From: Pseudomonas synxantha
GTDB lineage: Bacteria; Pseudomonadota; Gammaproteobacteria; Pseudomonadales; Pseudomonadaceae
Direction of reading: 5' to 3'
DNA: 64,000 bases
NCBI RefSeq assembly: GCF_900105675.1
Contig: NZ_LT629786.1
Span: forward strand, 3,472,001-3,536,000
In this document: one piece after another, positions 26,395-36,067 of the stretch
Position numbering within the stretch: the first letter of the stretch is position 1
Layout of the letters: every line of letters begins with the position of its first letter
Program-made: the position numbers and the translations under genes
The notes under the pieces: model-generated
The model's database searches: none
Seen by the model: only the letters and a program-made list of their open reading frames with translations
What the model was told of the DNA's origin: nothing

Positions 26395-26470
26395 TGGCGT
26401 CCCCTAGGGGACTCGAACCCCTGTTACCGCCGTGAAAGGGCGGTGTCCTAGGCCACTAGACGAAGGGGAC
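26395..26470 (-). tRNA. tRNA-Glu (TTC), copy 2 of the operon
   Basis: 76 nt with encoded CCA, acceptor GTCCCCTT, anticodon loop CCTTTCACG region with anticodon TTC, T loop GGTTCGAACCCC. It is separated from tRNA-Gly by 3 nt and is identical to the copy at 26655-26730. Confidence 0.97.
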
Positions 26471-26575
26471 ACGCTACTGAAACACATGGTGTGTATTTCA
26501 GTGCCCAGAGGCCTCATCCGAAGACTTGGTCCTGGTTTCACTCAATGCCGCCCGAGGGCAACACTGCTTAAAAAT

Positions 26576-26651
<76 letters not shown>

Positions 26652-26654
26652 ATA

Positions 26655-26730
26655 TGGCGTCCCCTAGGGGACTCGAACCCCTGTTACCGCCGTGAAAGGG
26701 CGGTGTCCTAGGCCACTAGACGAAGGGGAC
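26655..26730 (-). tRNA. tRNA-Glu (TTC), copy 1 of the operon
   Basis: Same 76-nt sequence as at 26395-26470, anticodon TTC, CCA encoded. It is the first gene of the leftward tRNA operon, about 60 bp downstream of a strong promoter. Confidence 0.97.
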
Positions 26731-26731
26731 A

Positions 26732-27087
26732 CACGTACAACATTCACTCCCTACCGCGTTTCGCTGTGTGCTTTACGCTGTAAGTGGCGCGCATTCTATG
26801 GATGGATTGAAAGGTCGTCAACCCCCATGGATAAATTTATTTAAATCAATGACTTCGCCGTCGTTTACCGACCTTCACGGGCTTTGTCGGCGTCCGAGCC
26901 CTGGCGCCTATATTCTGGCGCCCACCAAGACGTTATAGTTCACCCAGGCAAGTGATGGCAATGTGCACCCATACGGGACACGCCTACCTATATAGAAGAA
27001 AGTACCTGGTAATTGGTCGATCAATCCTATCCGCCGGCTGACCCAGTCACTACACTCAACAGCAAACCCTATAAAGAGGTCACACCG
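26732..27087. other. Intergenic region between tRNA operon and next gene
   Basis: Holds the tRNA promoter at its left end. The rest, including an AT-rich stretch near 26,825-26,850, shows no convincing gene, repeat or RNA. Confidence 0.6.
26785..26821 (-). promoter_or_regulatory. Sigma-70 promoter of the tRNA operon
   Basis: Read on the minus strand: -35 TTGACG (26821-26816), 17-bp spacer, -10 TAGAAT (26798-26793), then the GC-rich discriminator GCGCGCCA typical of stringently controlled stable-RNA promoters. It is positioned correctly for the tRNA-Glu/Gly array. Confidence 0.75.
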
Positions 27088-27858
27088 GTGACACCACTCA
27101 TGATCACCCTGCTGGTAATAGCCGGGATCGCAATACTGATCGCCATTGGCTACATGAACCATGTGGTGGAAAACAATAAGCTGGAAAAGAAGCGCACCGA
27201 GATCGAGCTTAACGATCGGCTGCGCCGCTGCGGTGAAATCACCGAGACTTTTCCTGGCCAACTGATGACCCCGGCGCTCAAACTGTTGCTGGCCCGCCTG
27301 GAACTGAACGTCAACCAGCGCCTGTTGAACCTCAACAAATCCAGCGCGCCACTCAAGGCACGTATCGCCGAGCTGAATGCGCTGATCGCCCAGGGCGAAT
27401 CCATTCCGGTAGCGAACCCACCGGCACCGATCCAGACCGAAGCCAAGGCCAAGGACGTACGCTTTTTGCTGGAAGCCTTGCACGGCCAAGTCACCCGTGC
27501 AGCCCAGGATGGCTTCCTGCCGACCAACGAGGCCAAGCACTGGATCAAGGAAATCCGTCATATCCTGGTGCTGCTGCATATCGAGTTCTTCAACAACCTC
27601 GGCCAACATGCCCTGCAGCAAGGCCAACCGGGCCAGGCGCGCCTGGCGTTCGAGCGTGGTGTGCAGTACTTGCGCAAACAACCGGAGCCGGTGCTCTACA
27701 GCGCGCAGTTGCAGCTGCTGGAATCACAACTGGCGCGCGCCAACTCCACGGTACTGACCAACAGCCAGCCCGCCGAGGACGAAGTCAACGAGTTGACCGA
27801 GGGGCTGAAGGTCGTCGACGCCGATGCCGAGTGGAAGAAGAAAGCTATCTACGACTGA
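27088..27858 (+). CDS. Uncharacterised membrane-anchored protein with helical cytoplasmic domain
   Basis: I do not recognise a named family. From the GTG at 27088 the protein has 256 residues: one N-terminal transmembrane helix (about 4-22, MITLLVIAGIAILIAIGYM), then a long, mostly helical soluble part (KLEKKRTEIELNDRLRRCGEI and onward) with TPR-like character near GQHALQQGQPGQARLAFERGVQYL, and an acidic tail. AAAGAGG lies 8 nt before the GTG, which decides this start over an ATG four codons later. Single-gene unit between the tRNAs and an alpha/beta hydrolase gene. Confidence 0.72.
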   Translation: MTPLMITLLVIAGIAILIAIGYMNHVVENNKLEKKRTEIELNDRLRRCGEITETFPGQLMTPALKLLLARLELNVNQRLLNLNKSSAPLKARIAELNALIAQGESIPVANPPAPIQTEAKAKDVRFLLEALHGQVTRAAQDGFLPTNEAKHWIKEIRHILVLLHIEFFNNLGQHALQQGQPGQARLAFERGVQYLRKQPEPVLYSAQLQLLESQLARANSTVLTNSQPAEDEVNELTEGLKVVDADAEWKKKAIYD

Positions 27859-27909
27859 CAGCCCAGGTAATAATATGGAGCAAGGGCGATTTACCTGGTG
27901 TAAGACGAT

Positions 27910-27947
27910 CCAAATGTGGGAGGGGGCTTGCTCCCTCCCACATTTGG
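27910..27947. repeat. Compact REP palindrome
   Basis: Two REP arms fused almost without spacer: CCAAATGTGGGAGGG and CCCTCCCACATTTGG around GGCTTGCT. It follows the preceding stop by about 50 bp and may act as a 3'-end stabiliser. Confidence 0.88.
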
Positions 27948-28065
27948 ATCGCGGCGCATCAGTTGGATAGCGCCCTCACCCCACAGGCCATCACTTTGCA
28001 CCTATCCCCCCACCCACAACTAGCGTAAAAAAGTGCCCCTCACTCCGTGAAGTTAGAGGCCTGTT

Positions 28066-28878
28066 ATGCCTGTTGCCGTGATTGATGGACAACCGCTGCA
28101 CTATCTTGACCAGGGCACCGGCCCGGTCGTCCTGTTAGGTTCAAGCTACCTGTGGGCCAGCGACATGTGGGCGCCGCAGATTGAAGCGCTGTCGCAGCAA
28201 TACCGGGTGATCGTCCCCGAGCTGTGGGGCCATGGCGAGTCGGGCACGCTGCCGACGCAAACCGAGTCCCTCGATGGCCTGGCTCGCCAGGCCCTGGCAC
28301 TGCTCGACCATCTGGACATCGAGCAGATCAACCTGGTGGGCCTGTCGGTCGGTGGCATGTGGGGCGCACGCCTGGCATTGCAGGCTCCCGAGCGCATCAA
28401 CAGCGTGGTGCTGATGGACACCTACCTCGGCGCCGAACCCGAAGCGACGCGCCAGTACTATTTCTCGCTGTTCAAGATGATTGAAGACGCCGGCGTGATC
28501 CCTGAACCGTTGCTGGATGTGATCGCACCGATCTTCTTCCGCCCGGGCATCGACCGCGAATCGGCGCTGTACCAGGATTTTCGCAAGTCCCTGCAAAGCT
28601 ATTCCAAGGAGCAGCTGCTGCAAAGCATCGTGCCCCTGGGCCGCTTGATCTTTAGTCGCGAAGACATCCTGGCGCAACTACCACGCCTGGATTCCGACAC
28701 CACCCTGGTGATGTGCGGCGAGCAGGACAAACCCCGGCCGCCCGAAGAGTCCAGGGAAATGGCCGACCTGATTGGCTGCGACCTGATCCTGATCCCCGAG
28801 GCCGGGCATATTTCCAGCCGCGAGAACCCGGAATTCGTCAATGAAGCCCTGCTGACCTTCCTCGCCAATCACGCCTGA
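28066..28878 (+). CDS. Alpha/beta-hydrolase fold protein
   Basis: Cytosolic alpha/beta hydrolase of 270 residues. Nucleophile elbow GLSVGG with Ser94; the acid is probably the Asp in MCGEQDKPRPPEES and the base the His in PEAGHISSREN, so the triad is complete. An oxyanion-region HG motif is replaced by LLGSSYLW. Relatives include 3-oxoadipate enol-lactonase-like hydrolases, but no catabolic genes surround it. Start with AGAGG upstream. Single gene, convergent with the chemoreceptor gene. Confidence 0.85.
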   Translation: MPVAVIDGQPLHYLDQGTGPVVLLGSSYLWASDMWAPQIEALSQQYRVIVPELWGHGESGTLPTQTESLDGLARQALALLDHLDIEQINLVGLSVGGMWGARLALQAPERINSVVLMDTYLGAEPEATRQYYFSLFKMIEDAGVIPEPLLDVIAPIFFRPGIDRESALYQDFRKSLQSYSKEQLLQSIVPLGRLIFSREDILAQLPRLDSDTTLVMCGEQDKPRPPEESREMADLIGCDLILIPEAGHISSRENPEFVNEALLTFLANHA

Positions 28879-28892
28879 TCGCCCTGTCTATT

Positions 28893-28916
28893 GATCGCAG
28901 CGCCGTCGCTGCGATC
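28893..28916. terminator. Hairpin between convergent hydrolase and chemoreceptor genes
   Basis: Near-perfect 11-bp inverted repeat GATCGCAGCG / CGCTGCGATC with a short loop. It overlaps the extreme 3' end of the chemoreceptor gene and lacks a T tract, so it is a weak terminator call. Confidence 0.4.
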
Positions 28917-30882
28917 AAAGGCGGAAATGCCCCACCATCCCCTTGAGCTCTACCCCCAACTGCGCCAGCTGGAGGCTCGATGCCGCGTTGCCTTGCATGC
29001 TCAACGCCGAGTGGTCGGCACTGGCACGAATACAGGTGACGCTGCGGTTGATCTCTTCGGCCACCGAGCTTTGCTCCTCGGCGGCGGCCGCGATCTGTTG
29101 ATTCATCTGCTGGATCAGTGACACGGCAGCGGCAATGCTACCCAAGGCGCTTTCGGTTTCCAGGGCATCACCGACCGCCTGCTTCACCAGTTCGCCACTG
29201 TGCTGGATCTGCTGCACCGACGCCTGCGCCGCACTGCGCAAGGTGTTGACCAGCCGCTCGATTTCCTCGGTCGATTGCTGGGTGCGCTTGGCCAGTGCCC
29301 GCACCTCATCGGCAACCACGGCGAAGCCACGGCCCTGTTCACCGGCACGCGCCGCTTCAATGGCGGCGTTCAAGGCCAGCAGGTTGGTCTGTTCGGCCAC
29401 GCTGTTGATGACGCTCAATACAGTGCCGATATTCTGGATCTCTGCACTGAGGCCCTCGATGCTGGCGCTGGCGCTGCTGCTCGACGCCGCCAGTAATTCG
29501 ATACGCTGCAAACTCATACGCACCACCTGCTGGCCGCTGTCGACCTTGTCATCCGCCGTCTGCGCCGCTTGGGCGGCCTGCTCGGCGTTGCGCGCCACAT
29601 CATGCACGGTGGCGGTCATCTGATTCATCGCGGTGGCGACCTGCTCGGTTTCTTCCTTCTGGCTGCTGACCTCGAGGTTGGTCTGCTCGGTGACACTGGA
29701 CAACGAATGCGCGGAACTGGCGAGTTGTTCGATACCGGCCTGCAACCCGCGCACGATCTGGCTCAAACCACTGCCCATCTGCTGCATCGCCTGCATCAAT
29801 TGGCCGATTTCATCACGGCGGCTGACCTCCATGCGTCCACTCAGGTCACCCGCGGCAATCTGTTGGGCCACGGCGATCACGCTGCGCAGCGGCGCCACGA
29901 TCAACCGGGTTATCACCCATGCAGCGATCAAGCCCACCAGCAACGCAAGGGCGGATGAGCCGATAATCAGCATCGCGCTGTGTTGCAACTGTGCCTGCAT
30001 GGACTGGTCTTCGGCGGCATACGCTTGGTTGACGCGACTGACCACGTGCTCGGCGCGGTCGTGCAGTTGCGTATAGACGACTTTCTCCTGGGCCAGCAGC
30101 CCGGTGTACTCGCCGAGTTTTTCACTGAATGACGCGATGTGCCCGGAGACTTCGTTCAGGACGGTCTGGTAGCCGGGGTCCTTGACGCTGCTCTTGAGCT
30201 TCTCGACTTCAACCAGCGCCTGGTCGGCCTGCTCGATCTTGCCCTGCTCAGCGGCATCGGCGTCAGCCTTGCGGCTCTGGTCCAGGCGCACCCGCGCCTC
30301 GTCCATGGCTTGCAGCATCAAGCGCGACACCTGGCTGACCTGCCCCGCCTGCTCGATAAATTCGGCACCCTCCTTGCCTTGGCTTTCCTTGAGAGCATAG
30401 GCACCGTCGTCCGCCAGGCCGGCTTGCAACACATCCAGGTTGTTCGCCACGCTGGACACTGACCAACTGGCCATTTCCAGCGCCAGGTCCTTGGTCTGGT
30501 TCAGTTCGACGAACTCATCGAACGCCTTGCGGTACGCCGCCAAGGCCTGCTCAACGTCACTCATCACCTGCTCGTTGGCTGCAGACCGGGCCTTGAGACT
30601 GGCGGCCTGCGCCGCCAGCGCCTCGACACCGGCATGCAGGTCGTCAACGGCCTTGGAGTCGGCGTGCAGTGCGTAGTCCTGCTCGATCAAGCGCACCTTG
30701 AGCAAGCCGCTGTTGAGCGAAGACATGCTCGTGAGCCCGTCAAAACGCTGGCCGACGGTTTGCAGCGACCACACACCTATCGCCGCCACCAGCGCCGTGA
30801 GCAGGAGTACCAAGGTGAAGCCCAAGCCCAGTTTTTTTGCCATACCAAGGTTGGCGAAACGTCGTTGCACGCCCGAAATCAT
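28915..30882 (-). CDS. Methyl-accepting chemotaxis protein with HBM-type sensor domain
   Basis: Chemoreceptor of 655 residues. TM1 at about 18-40, a long helical periplasmic domain (about 42-305) whose length and helix content match the helical bimodular (HBM) type of McpS, TM2 about 308-332, HAMP, then the signalling hairpin with tip [37 protein letters not shown]. It lacks a C-terminal CheR-binding pentapeptide. McpS-type HBM receptors bind TCA intermediates, but the ligand here is not readable. The start at 30882 is preceded by AGAGGA; an ATG 11 codons upstream has no ribosome site. Confidence 0.9.
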   Translation of the reverse strand: MISGVQRRFANLGMAKKLGLGFTLVLLLTALVAAIGVWSLQTVGQRFDGLTSMSSLNSGLLKVRLIEQDYALHADSKAVDDLHAGVEALAAQAASLKARSAANEQVMSDVEQALAAYRKAFDEFVELNQTKDLALEMASWSVSSVANNLDVLQAGLADDGAYALKESQGKEGAEFIEQAGQVSQVSRLMLQAMDEARVRLDQSRKADADAAEQGKIEQADQALVEVEKLKSSVKDPGYQTVLNEVSGHIASFSEKLGEYTGLLAQEKVVYTQLHDRAEHVVSRVNQAYAAEDQSMQAQLQHSAMLIIGSSALALLVGLIAAWVITRLIVAPLRSVIAVAQQIAAGDLSGRMEVSRRDEIGQLMQAMQQMGSGLSQIVRGLQAGIEQLASSAHSLSSVTEQTNLEVSSQKEETEQVATAMNQMTATVHDVARNAEQAAQAAQTADDKVDSGQQVVRMSLQRIELLAASSSSASASIEGLSAEIQNIGTVLSVINSVAEQTNLLALNAAIEAARAGEQGRGFAVVADEVRALAKRTQQSTEEIERLVNTLRSAAQASVQQIQHSGELVKQAVGDALETESALGSIAAAVSLIQQMNQQIAAAAEEQSSVAEEINRSVTCIRASADHSALSMQGNAASSLQLAQLGVELKGMVGHFRL

Positions 30883-30995
30883 TGCCTTGAATCCTCTTGC
30901 GATGGCCGATGCCATAAGCCAGGTTTACAAGCAGTGAGATTGGCAACCCATGGGTACTGAGCACAAGCGGCTGACGCCGGAATAATGGCAAAAAG

Positions 30996-32408
30996 CTACA
31001 TGCTCGTCGTTTTCAGAATGGTCGAGGTCGATCTGGTTGCGCCCATGGCACGGAATAATGCCAATGCCCGCTGATCAGCCGCGTAGGCCACATTAATACG
31101 CAGCCACTCGCTGCGCTCACCCGTCGGGCTGAACAACCCTCCCGGCGACAGCAACACCCCCAGGCGTCGGGCGCACGCCTGCAAGCGTGAGGGGTCCGCC
31201 AAGCCAGGTCGCGCCCACAGGAACATACCGCCAGCGGGCACGGAAAATACCTGCCACTCCTCATCTTCCAACACTTGCAAGGTCGCGGCCATCTGCGCGT
31301 TCAACCGCTTGCGCAGGCGCTGCACCCACTTGCGGTAAGTGCCGTTGCTCAACAACGTCGCCACCATGGCTTCGGCAAAGCGCGAGGTGCCGATTCCCGT
31401 CAGGGTCTTGAGATGGGTCAATTGGGTAATGGTCGTGGCACTGGCACAGAGGTAGCCCACGCGCAAGGCGCTGCTCAGGGTCTTGGAAAAACTCGAGACA
31501 TAGATTACCCGGTCGCCATGGGGCAACGCCGACAAGCGCGTGCAGCTGGCATGTTGCAGGTCGCCGTAGACGTCCTCCTCGATGATCAGAAAGTCGTGAT
31601 CCCGGGCCAGCTCCAGCAAACGCTCCGCGACCCGGCGGCACAGACTGGTGCCGGTGGGGTTGTGGTACAGGCTGCTGATAAACAGGCACTTGGGGCGATG
31701 GGTTTGCAGCAGCACTTCCAACGCTGTGATATCCGGGCCGCCTCTGGTGCGTGGCACCTCTAGTAGCCTGACACCCTGAAAGGCCAATTGACGATAGAGA
31801 TTGCCGTATCCCGGCGTCTCGACCACCACCTCATCACCGGCCTTGAGCAGCGTGCGTATCAACAGATCCTGGGCATGACTGGCGCCATGGGTGGTGAGGA
31901 TACGGTCCAGGCTGGTGGGCACATGGATCTGAGTCAGGCGCTTGAGCAGTTGCTCGCGCAGCGCCGGCAGGCCCAAAGGCGTGCTGTAGTTGAACAGGGC
32001 AGCGGTGTCGGTACGGCTGACTTCGCGGATCGCATAGCTGATGTCATCGCTTTCACGCCAAGCATCGGGCAACCAGCCGCACCCCAGCTTCAGCTCGCCC
32101 AACGGGCTATCGGTAAAGGCGCCCCAGACCTGTTCTGCACCTTCGTACCAGTGATTTTCGTCGGCAGCCGGCGGCTGCGCCACCACAAACCCCGAACCGT
32201 GCCGCGAGGCCAGCAGGCCTTGGGACACCAACCGTTCGAATGCCTCCATCACGCTGGACTGGCTCAACAGGTTGTCGAGGGCCAATTGCCGAATGGACGG
32301 CAAGCGTGTTCCGGGGCTCACCCCATTCTTGCGAATCCATTCCGCCACTGCGCTGACGATTTGCTGAACCACCGGTACCAGGGCTTGTCGATCGATCCCT
32401 AAATCCAT
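30996..32408 (-). CDS. MocR-family PLP-dependent regulator / aminotransferase-like protein
   Basis: 470 residues: GntR winged helix (about 8-75, SPGTRLPSIRQLALDNLLSQSSVMEAFERL) plus fold-type I aminotransferase domain with the PLP lysine in VSSFSKTLSSALRVGY and the Asp/Tyr region IIEEDVYGDLQ. It belongs to the YdcR/PtsJ-like branch more than to PdxR. The target is unknown: the chemoreceptor lies downstream on the same strand with 113 bp between. Its upstream region 32409-32608 is AT-rich and presumably holds the promoter. Confidence 0.88.
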   Translation of the reverse strand: MDLGIDRQALVPVVQQIVSAVAEWIRKNGVSPGTRLPSIRQLALDNLLSQSSVMEAFERLVSQGLLASRHGSGFVVAQPPAADENHWYEGAEQVWGAFTDSPLGELKLGCGWLPDAWRESDDISYAIREVSRTDTAALFNYSTPLGLPALREQLLKRLTQIHVPTSLDRILTTHGASHAQDLLIRTLLKAGDEVVVETPGYGNLYRQLAFQGVRLLEVPRTRGGPDITALEVLLQTHRPKCLFISSLYHNPTGTSLCRRVAERLLELARDHDFLIIEEDVYGDLQHASCTRLSALPHGDRVIYVSSFSKTLSSALRVGYLCASATTITQLTHLKTLTGIGTSRFAEAMVATLLSNGTYRKWVQRLRKRLNAQMAATLQVLEDEEWQVFSVPAGGMFLWARPGLADPSRLQACARRLGVLLSPGGLFSPTGERSEWLRINVAYAADQRALALFRAMGATRSTSTILKTTSM

Positions 32409-32608
32409 GAGCCACTCACTTCAACTGTCTGTAAACCTAAAACAGTTAAGCACAGAAGCCGGTTAAACCCCGTCGCCAAAATTTATTAAAGTATTGATTT
32501 TATTGAATTATTTACCTTCCGATACATATTCGGACAAGGCACTTTGCCAGTTCTGGAAACCCCTCACAGCAGCCCACTCACTTTTCGAATAGTCCATGAG
32601 ATGAAGTC

Positions 32609-33370
32609 CTAGATCGCCGTGGCACCACCGTCCACCGCCAGCGCCTGGCCGGTGGTAAACGCCGCACCATCACTGCACAGGTACAATACCGCGCTGGCGA
32701 TTTCCTCGACCTTGCCAATGCGGCCGACCGGGTGCATCGCCGCAGCAAATTCGGCCTTGCGCGGGTCAGCCTCGTAGGCACGACGAAACATGTCGGTATC
32801 AATGACTGCCGGGCAGACCGCGTTGACGCGAATCTTCTTTTTCGCGTACTCAATGGCCGCCGACTTGGTCAGGCCGATCACCGCATGCTTGGACGCGGCA
32901 TAGATGCTCATCTTCGGCGCCGCCCCCAACCCCGCTACTGACGCCGTGTTGACGATTGCCCCGCCGCCCTGGGCCAGCAGCAACGGCAATTGATACTTCA
33001 TGCACAACCACACGCCCTTGACGTTAACCCCCATGATGGCGTCGAACTCGTCCAGGCTGCCATCGGCCAGCTTGCCCTTCTCGATCTCGATCCCAGCGTT
33101 GTTAAAAGCGTAGTCGAGCCTCCCGTAGGTGGCGACGGTCTGCGCCATCAGTTGCTGCACGTCGGCTTCAAGCGTGACATCGCAACGCACAAAAAGCGCT
33201 TCGCCACCGGCCTCTCGGATCAGTGCGACCGTGCCCTCGCCGCCCGCCACATCAAGGTCGGCGACCACCACCTTCAAGCCTTCGGCGGCGAACGCCAGCG
33301 CGGTGGCACGGCCAATACCAGCGGCGGCGCCGGTCACCAGGGCGACCTGGCCGGAAAACGTCATGCTCAT
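32609..33370 (-). CDS. Short-chain dehydrogenase/reductase
   Basis: NAD(P)-dependent SDR of 253 residues. Rossmann glycine motif TGAAAGIGRA near residues 12-21, NNAGIE near 89, active-site Ser in NTASVAG, catalytic YAASK (Tyr and Lys), and CPAVIDTDM after it. Start at 33370; a second ATG two codons in is possible. The upstream open frame to 33568 has no family residues. Substrate unknown; related enzymes act on 3-oxoacyl, sugar or steroid-like alcohols. It stands alone, divergent from the MDR reductase. Confidence 0.9.
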   Translation of the reverse strand: MSMTFSGQVALVTGAAAGIGRATALAFAAEGLKVVVADLDVAGGEGTVALIREAGGEALFVRCDVTLEADVQQLMAQTVATYGRLDYAFNNAGIEIEKGKLADGSLDEFDAIMGVNVKGVWLCMKYQLPLLLAQGGGAIVNTASVAGLGAAPKMSIYAASKHAVIGLTKSAAIEYAKKKIRVNAVCPAVIDTDMFRRAYEADPRKAEFAAAMHPVGRIGKVEEIASAVLYLCSDGAAFTTGQALAVDGGATAI

Positions 33371-33598
33371 GGGAAGCGTCCTATGGGAGGAGTAGCGATG
33401 GAGCGAGTCTAGCCAACACCGGGAGCAACGCGTCAGCACTATCAGAAGGCCGGTTGGCGCTGCATGGATCGCAGTGATAACGTCACCCGGCTGATTATCA
33501 GTGAGGCCTATCGACGGGCATTCGTCTCCCACGGATATCTTGCCCTCCAGCCACTGAAGGTCTATCACTCATGGTTCCATTTCTAAAGAGTCCTTGCC

Positions 33599-34606
33599 AT
33601 GACCGCCCAGACCAACCGCCAATTTCTTCTCGCCAAACGCCCGGTCGGCGCGGCCACGCGGGAAACCTTCACCTATCAGGAAGTGCCGGTGGGTACGCCC
33701 GCCGATGGCCAGGTGCTGGTGCGCAATGAATACCTGTCCCTCGACCCGGCGATGCGTGGCTGGATGAATGAGGGCAAGTCCTACATCCCACCGGTCGGCA
33801 TCGGTGAAGTGATGCGTGCCCTGGGCGTCGGCAAAGTGATCGCCTCCAACAACCCGAAGTTTGCCGTGGGTGACTACGTAAACGGCGCCCTCGGCGTGCA
33901 GGATTATTTCCTCGGCGAACCCCGTGGCTTCTATAAGGTTGACCCCAAGCTTGCGCCCCTGCCCCGCTACCTGTCGGCCCTGGGCATGACCGGCATGACC
34001 GCGTACTTCGCGTTGCTGGAGACCGGTGCGCCGAAAGCCGGCGACACCGTGGTGATCTCCGGCGCCGCGGGCGCCGTGGGCAGCATCGCCGGGCAGATTG
34101 CCAAGATCAAAGGTTGCCACGTGGTGGGGATTGCCGGTGGCACCGACAAGTGCAAGTTCCTGGTGGATGAACTGGGCTTTGACGCCGCCATCGACTACAA
34201 AAGCGAAGACGTGCCCACGGCTCTCAAGCGCGAATGCCCCAAAGGGGTGGACGTGTATTTCGATAACGTCGGCGGCGACATTCTCGACGCCGTGCTCAGC
34301 CGCCTGGCGCTGAAAGCCCGCGTAGTGATTTGCGGTGCCATCAGCCAGTACAACAACAAGGAAGCCGTCAAAGGGCCGGCCAACTATTTGTCATTGCTGG
34401 TCAATCGCGCGCGCATGGAAGGCTTCGTAGTGATGGACCATGCGGCAAACTTCGCGGCGGCCGGCCAGGAAATGGCCGGCTGGATGGCCCAGGGTAAGCT
34501 CAAGAGCAAGGAAGATATTGTCGAAGGGCTGGAGACATTCCCGGAAACGCTGATGAAGCTGTTCAACGGCGAGAACTTTGGCAAGTTGGTTCTAAAAGTC
34601 AGCTGA
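33599..34606 (+). CDS. NADPH-dependent MDR-family oxidoreductase (CurA-like)
   Basis: Zinc-independent medium-chain reductase of 335 residues, group of leukotriene B4 dehydrogenase, plant double-bond reductases and bacterial CurA. Landmarks: EYLSLDPAMRGWMNEGKSYIPPV near residue 45, GMTGMTAYFALLETGAPKAGDTVVISGAAGAVGS with nucleotide motif AAGAVGS near 150, and YFDNVGGDILDAVL. It reduces alpha,beta-unsaturated carbonyls with NADPH. Single-gene unit; the downstream region is full of repeats. Confidence 0.9.
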   Translation: MTAQTNRQFLLAKRPVGAATRETFTYQEVPVGTPADGQVLVRNEYLSLDPAMRGWMNEGKSYIPPVGIGEVMRALGVGKVIASNNPKFAVGDYVNGALGVQDYFLGEPRGFYKVDPKLAPLPRYLSALGMTGMTAYFALLETGAPKAGDTVVISGAAGAVGSIAGQIAKIKGCHVVGIAGGTDKCKFLVDELGFDAAIDYKSEDVPTALKRECPKGVDVYFDNVGGDILDAVLSRLALKARVVICGAISQYNNKEAVKGPANYLSLLVNRARMEGFVVMDHAANFAAAGQEMAGWMAQGKLKSKEDIVEGLETFPETLMKLFNGENFGKLVLKVS

Positions 34607-34620
34607 CACACTGCAGATCG

Positions 34621-34648
34621 AAATGTGGGAGGGGATTTGCCCCCCTGG
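34621..34648 (+). repeat. Single REP
   Basis: Degenerate copy, AAATGTGGGAGGGGATTTGC followed by CCCCC, just after the MDR reductase stop. Confidence 0.75.
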
Positions 34649-34710
34649 GAAGTAAGCTTGTTCTCCCTGGAGCCTGACAGCCGACCGCTATCTAACTGAT
34701 ACTCTACGAT

Positions 34711-34745
34711 CCAAATGTGGGAGGGGGCTTGCTCCCGATGGCGGC
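34711..34745 (+). repeat. REP, left arm of an interrupted REPIN
   Basis: GTGGGAGGGGGCTTGCTCCC core. The matching inverted arm is at 35061-35090, with the long repeat in between. Confidence 0.85.
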
Positions 34746-34750
34746 CTGAC

Positions 34751-35054
34751 AGCCGACCAGAATGTTGGATCAGACCGAGTACATATCCGTTATTTGGGCA
34801 ACGGCCACTATTGGTTCCGCTTTTACAGCGGGTCACTTTGAAAAGCGCAAAGTAACCAAACGCTCTTGCCCCACCACTCGGCACCTCGCCTAGGCTCGGT
34901 GTGCCCGTAATCCGATAGGGATTTTGGGGGCCGCCGCCACGCGTCATCCATGGCGCGGGGCGGCTAAGATCAAGATCAAAAGCAGATCGAGATCAAGAGC
35001 GACTCGCTGCGCATCATGGTTACCGTCGGTTGCTACACAGTTGTGTAGATACCC
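34751..35054 (+). repeat. Long structured intergenic repeat, copy 1
   Basis: About 300 bp, shared with 44077-44385, 56820-57198 and, inverted, 44559-44875. It carries a series of stem-loops: CCGC/GCGG around TTTTACA, AGCG/CGCT around a CAAAGTAACCAAA loop, and a long hairpin near 34933-34965. This copy lacks the AACCGG hairpin that follows in copies 2 and 4. It ends with a CTACACA/TGTGTAG hairpin. Confidence 0.85.
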
Positions 35055-35060
35055 ATGGTC

Positions 35061-35090
35061 ATCGGGGGCAAGCCCCCTCCCACATTTTTT
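35061..35090 (-). repeat. REP, right arm of an interrupted REPIN
   Basis: Reverse-oriented REP with core GGGGGCAAGCCCCCTCCCAC, 18 bp from the pyrF stop. Confidence 0.85.
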
Positions 35091-35108
35091 ACAGTGCTCA
35101 CTTGAGTA

Positions 35109-35807
35109 TCAGGCGATCTCGGCAACCACTGCAGCCAACGCCTTGGCAGGATCCGCCGCCTGGCTGATCGGACGGCCAATCACCAGGTAATCGGAGCCCG
35201 CATCCAACGCCTGGCGCGGGGTCAGGATACGGCGCTGGTCATCTTGGGCACTGCCCGCCGGACGAATACCCGGCGTCACCAGTTGCAACGACGGGTGGGC
35301 GCTCTTCAGGGCCTGGGCTTCCAGGGCCGAGCACACCAGACCGTCCAGGCCGGCTTTCTGCGCCAGGGCCGCCAACCGCAAGACCTGCTCCTGGGGCTCG
35401 ATATCCAGGCCGATGCCGGCCAGGTCCTCGCGCTCCATGCTGGTCAGCACGGTTACGCCGATCAACAGCGGTTTCGGGCCGCTGCGCTGTTCCAGCACTT
35501 CGCGGCACGCACTCATCATGCGCAGGCCACCGGAGCAGTGCACATTGACCATCCACACGCCCATCTCGGCCGCAGCTTTCACCGCCATCGCCGTGGTGTT
35601 GGGAATGTCGTGGAATTTCAGGTCGAGGAACACTTCGAAGCCTTTGTCGCGCAAGGTGCCGACAATTTCAGCCGCGCAACTGGTGAACAGTTCCTTACCG
35701 ACCTTGACCCGGCAAAGCTTGGGGTCCAACTGGTCAGCCAGCTTCAGTGCGGCGTCACGGGTGGGGTAATCCAGGGCGACGATGATAGGAGTCTGGCAGA
35801 CGGACAT
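35109..35807 (-). CDS. pyrF: Orotidine-5'-phosphate decarboxylase
   Basis: Last step of de novo UMP synthesis: decarboxylation of OMP. 232 residues, full length for the bacterial enzyme. Catalytic DxKxxD motif at 62-67 ([12 protein letters not shown]) with Lys64; phosphate-gripping C-terminal residues in [17 protein letters not shown] and YLVIGRPI. Stand-alone cytosolic homodimer gene, as usual in Pseudomonas. The 260 bp to the divergent response regulator gene should hold both promoters. Confidence 0.97.
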   Translation of the reverse strand: MSVCQTPIIVALDYPTRDAALKLADQLDPKLCRVKVGKELFTSCAAEIVGTLRDKGFEVFLDLKFHDIPNTTAMAVKAAAEMGVWMVNVHCSGGLRMMSACREVLEQRSGPKPLLIGVTVLTSMEREDLAGIGLDIEPQEQVLRLAALAQKAGLDGLVCSALEAQALKSAHPSLQLVTPGIRPAGSAQDDQRRILTPRQALDAGSDYLVIGRPISQAADPAKALAAVVAEIA

Positions 35808-36067
35808 TGGAATGGGCTCTCAGGCAAGTCGAAATCGGCGCGGATTGTAGCGCAAGCAGCGCGGTTGCGGGATCCGATGATCGGTAAATACTGATCAAAC
35901 GCCCGAGAGACGCCATTTCGGGCAATTGTTTCAAAGTTGATACAGACTCGACACGCCCTCAACACGCCGTGGGCCTAGCCTCGCGCACGTGACCGCCCGC
36001 CCGGTACTTCCAGGCTTGGAACCGGGCGCCTATGCTGACCGCAACAACCCAGGCAGATGATCGCACT

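Larger units (their letters stand above)
34607..35108. other. 502-bp repeat-filled intergenic region
   Basis: No gene. In order: a single REP (34621-34648), a second REP (34711-34745), the long structured repeat (34751-35054), and a REP in inverted orientation (35061-35090). The outer two REPs form the arms of a REPIN interrupted by the long repeat. Confidence 0.8.
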
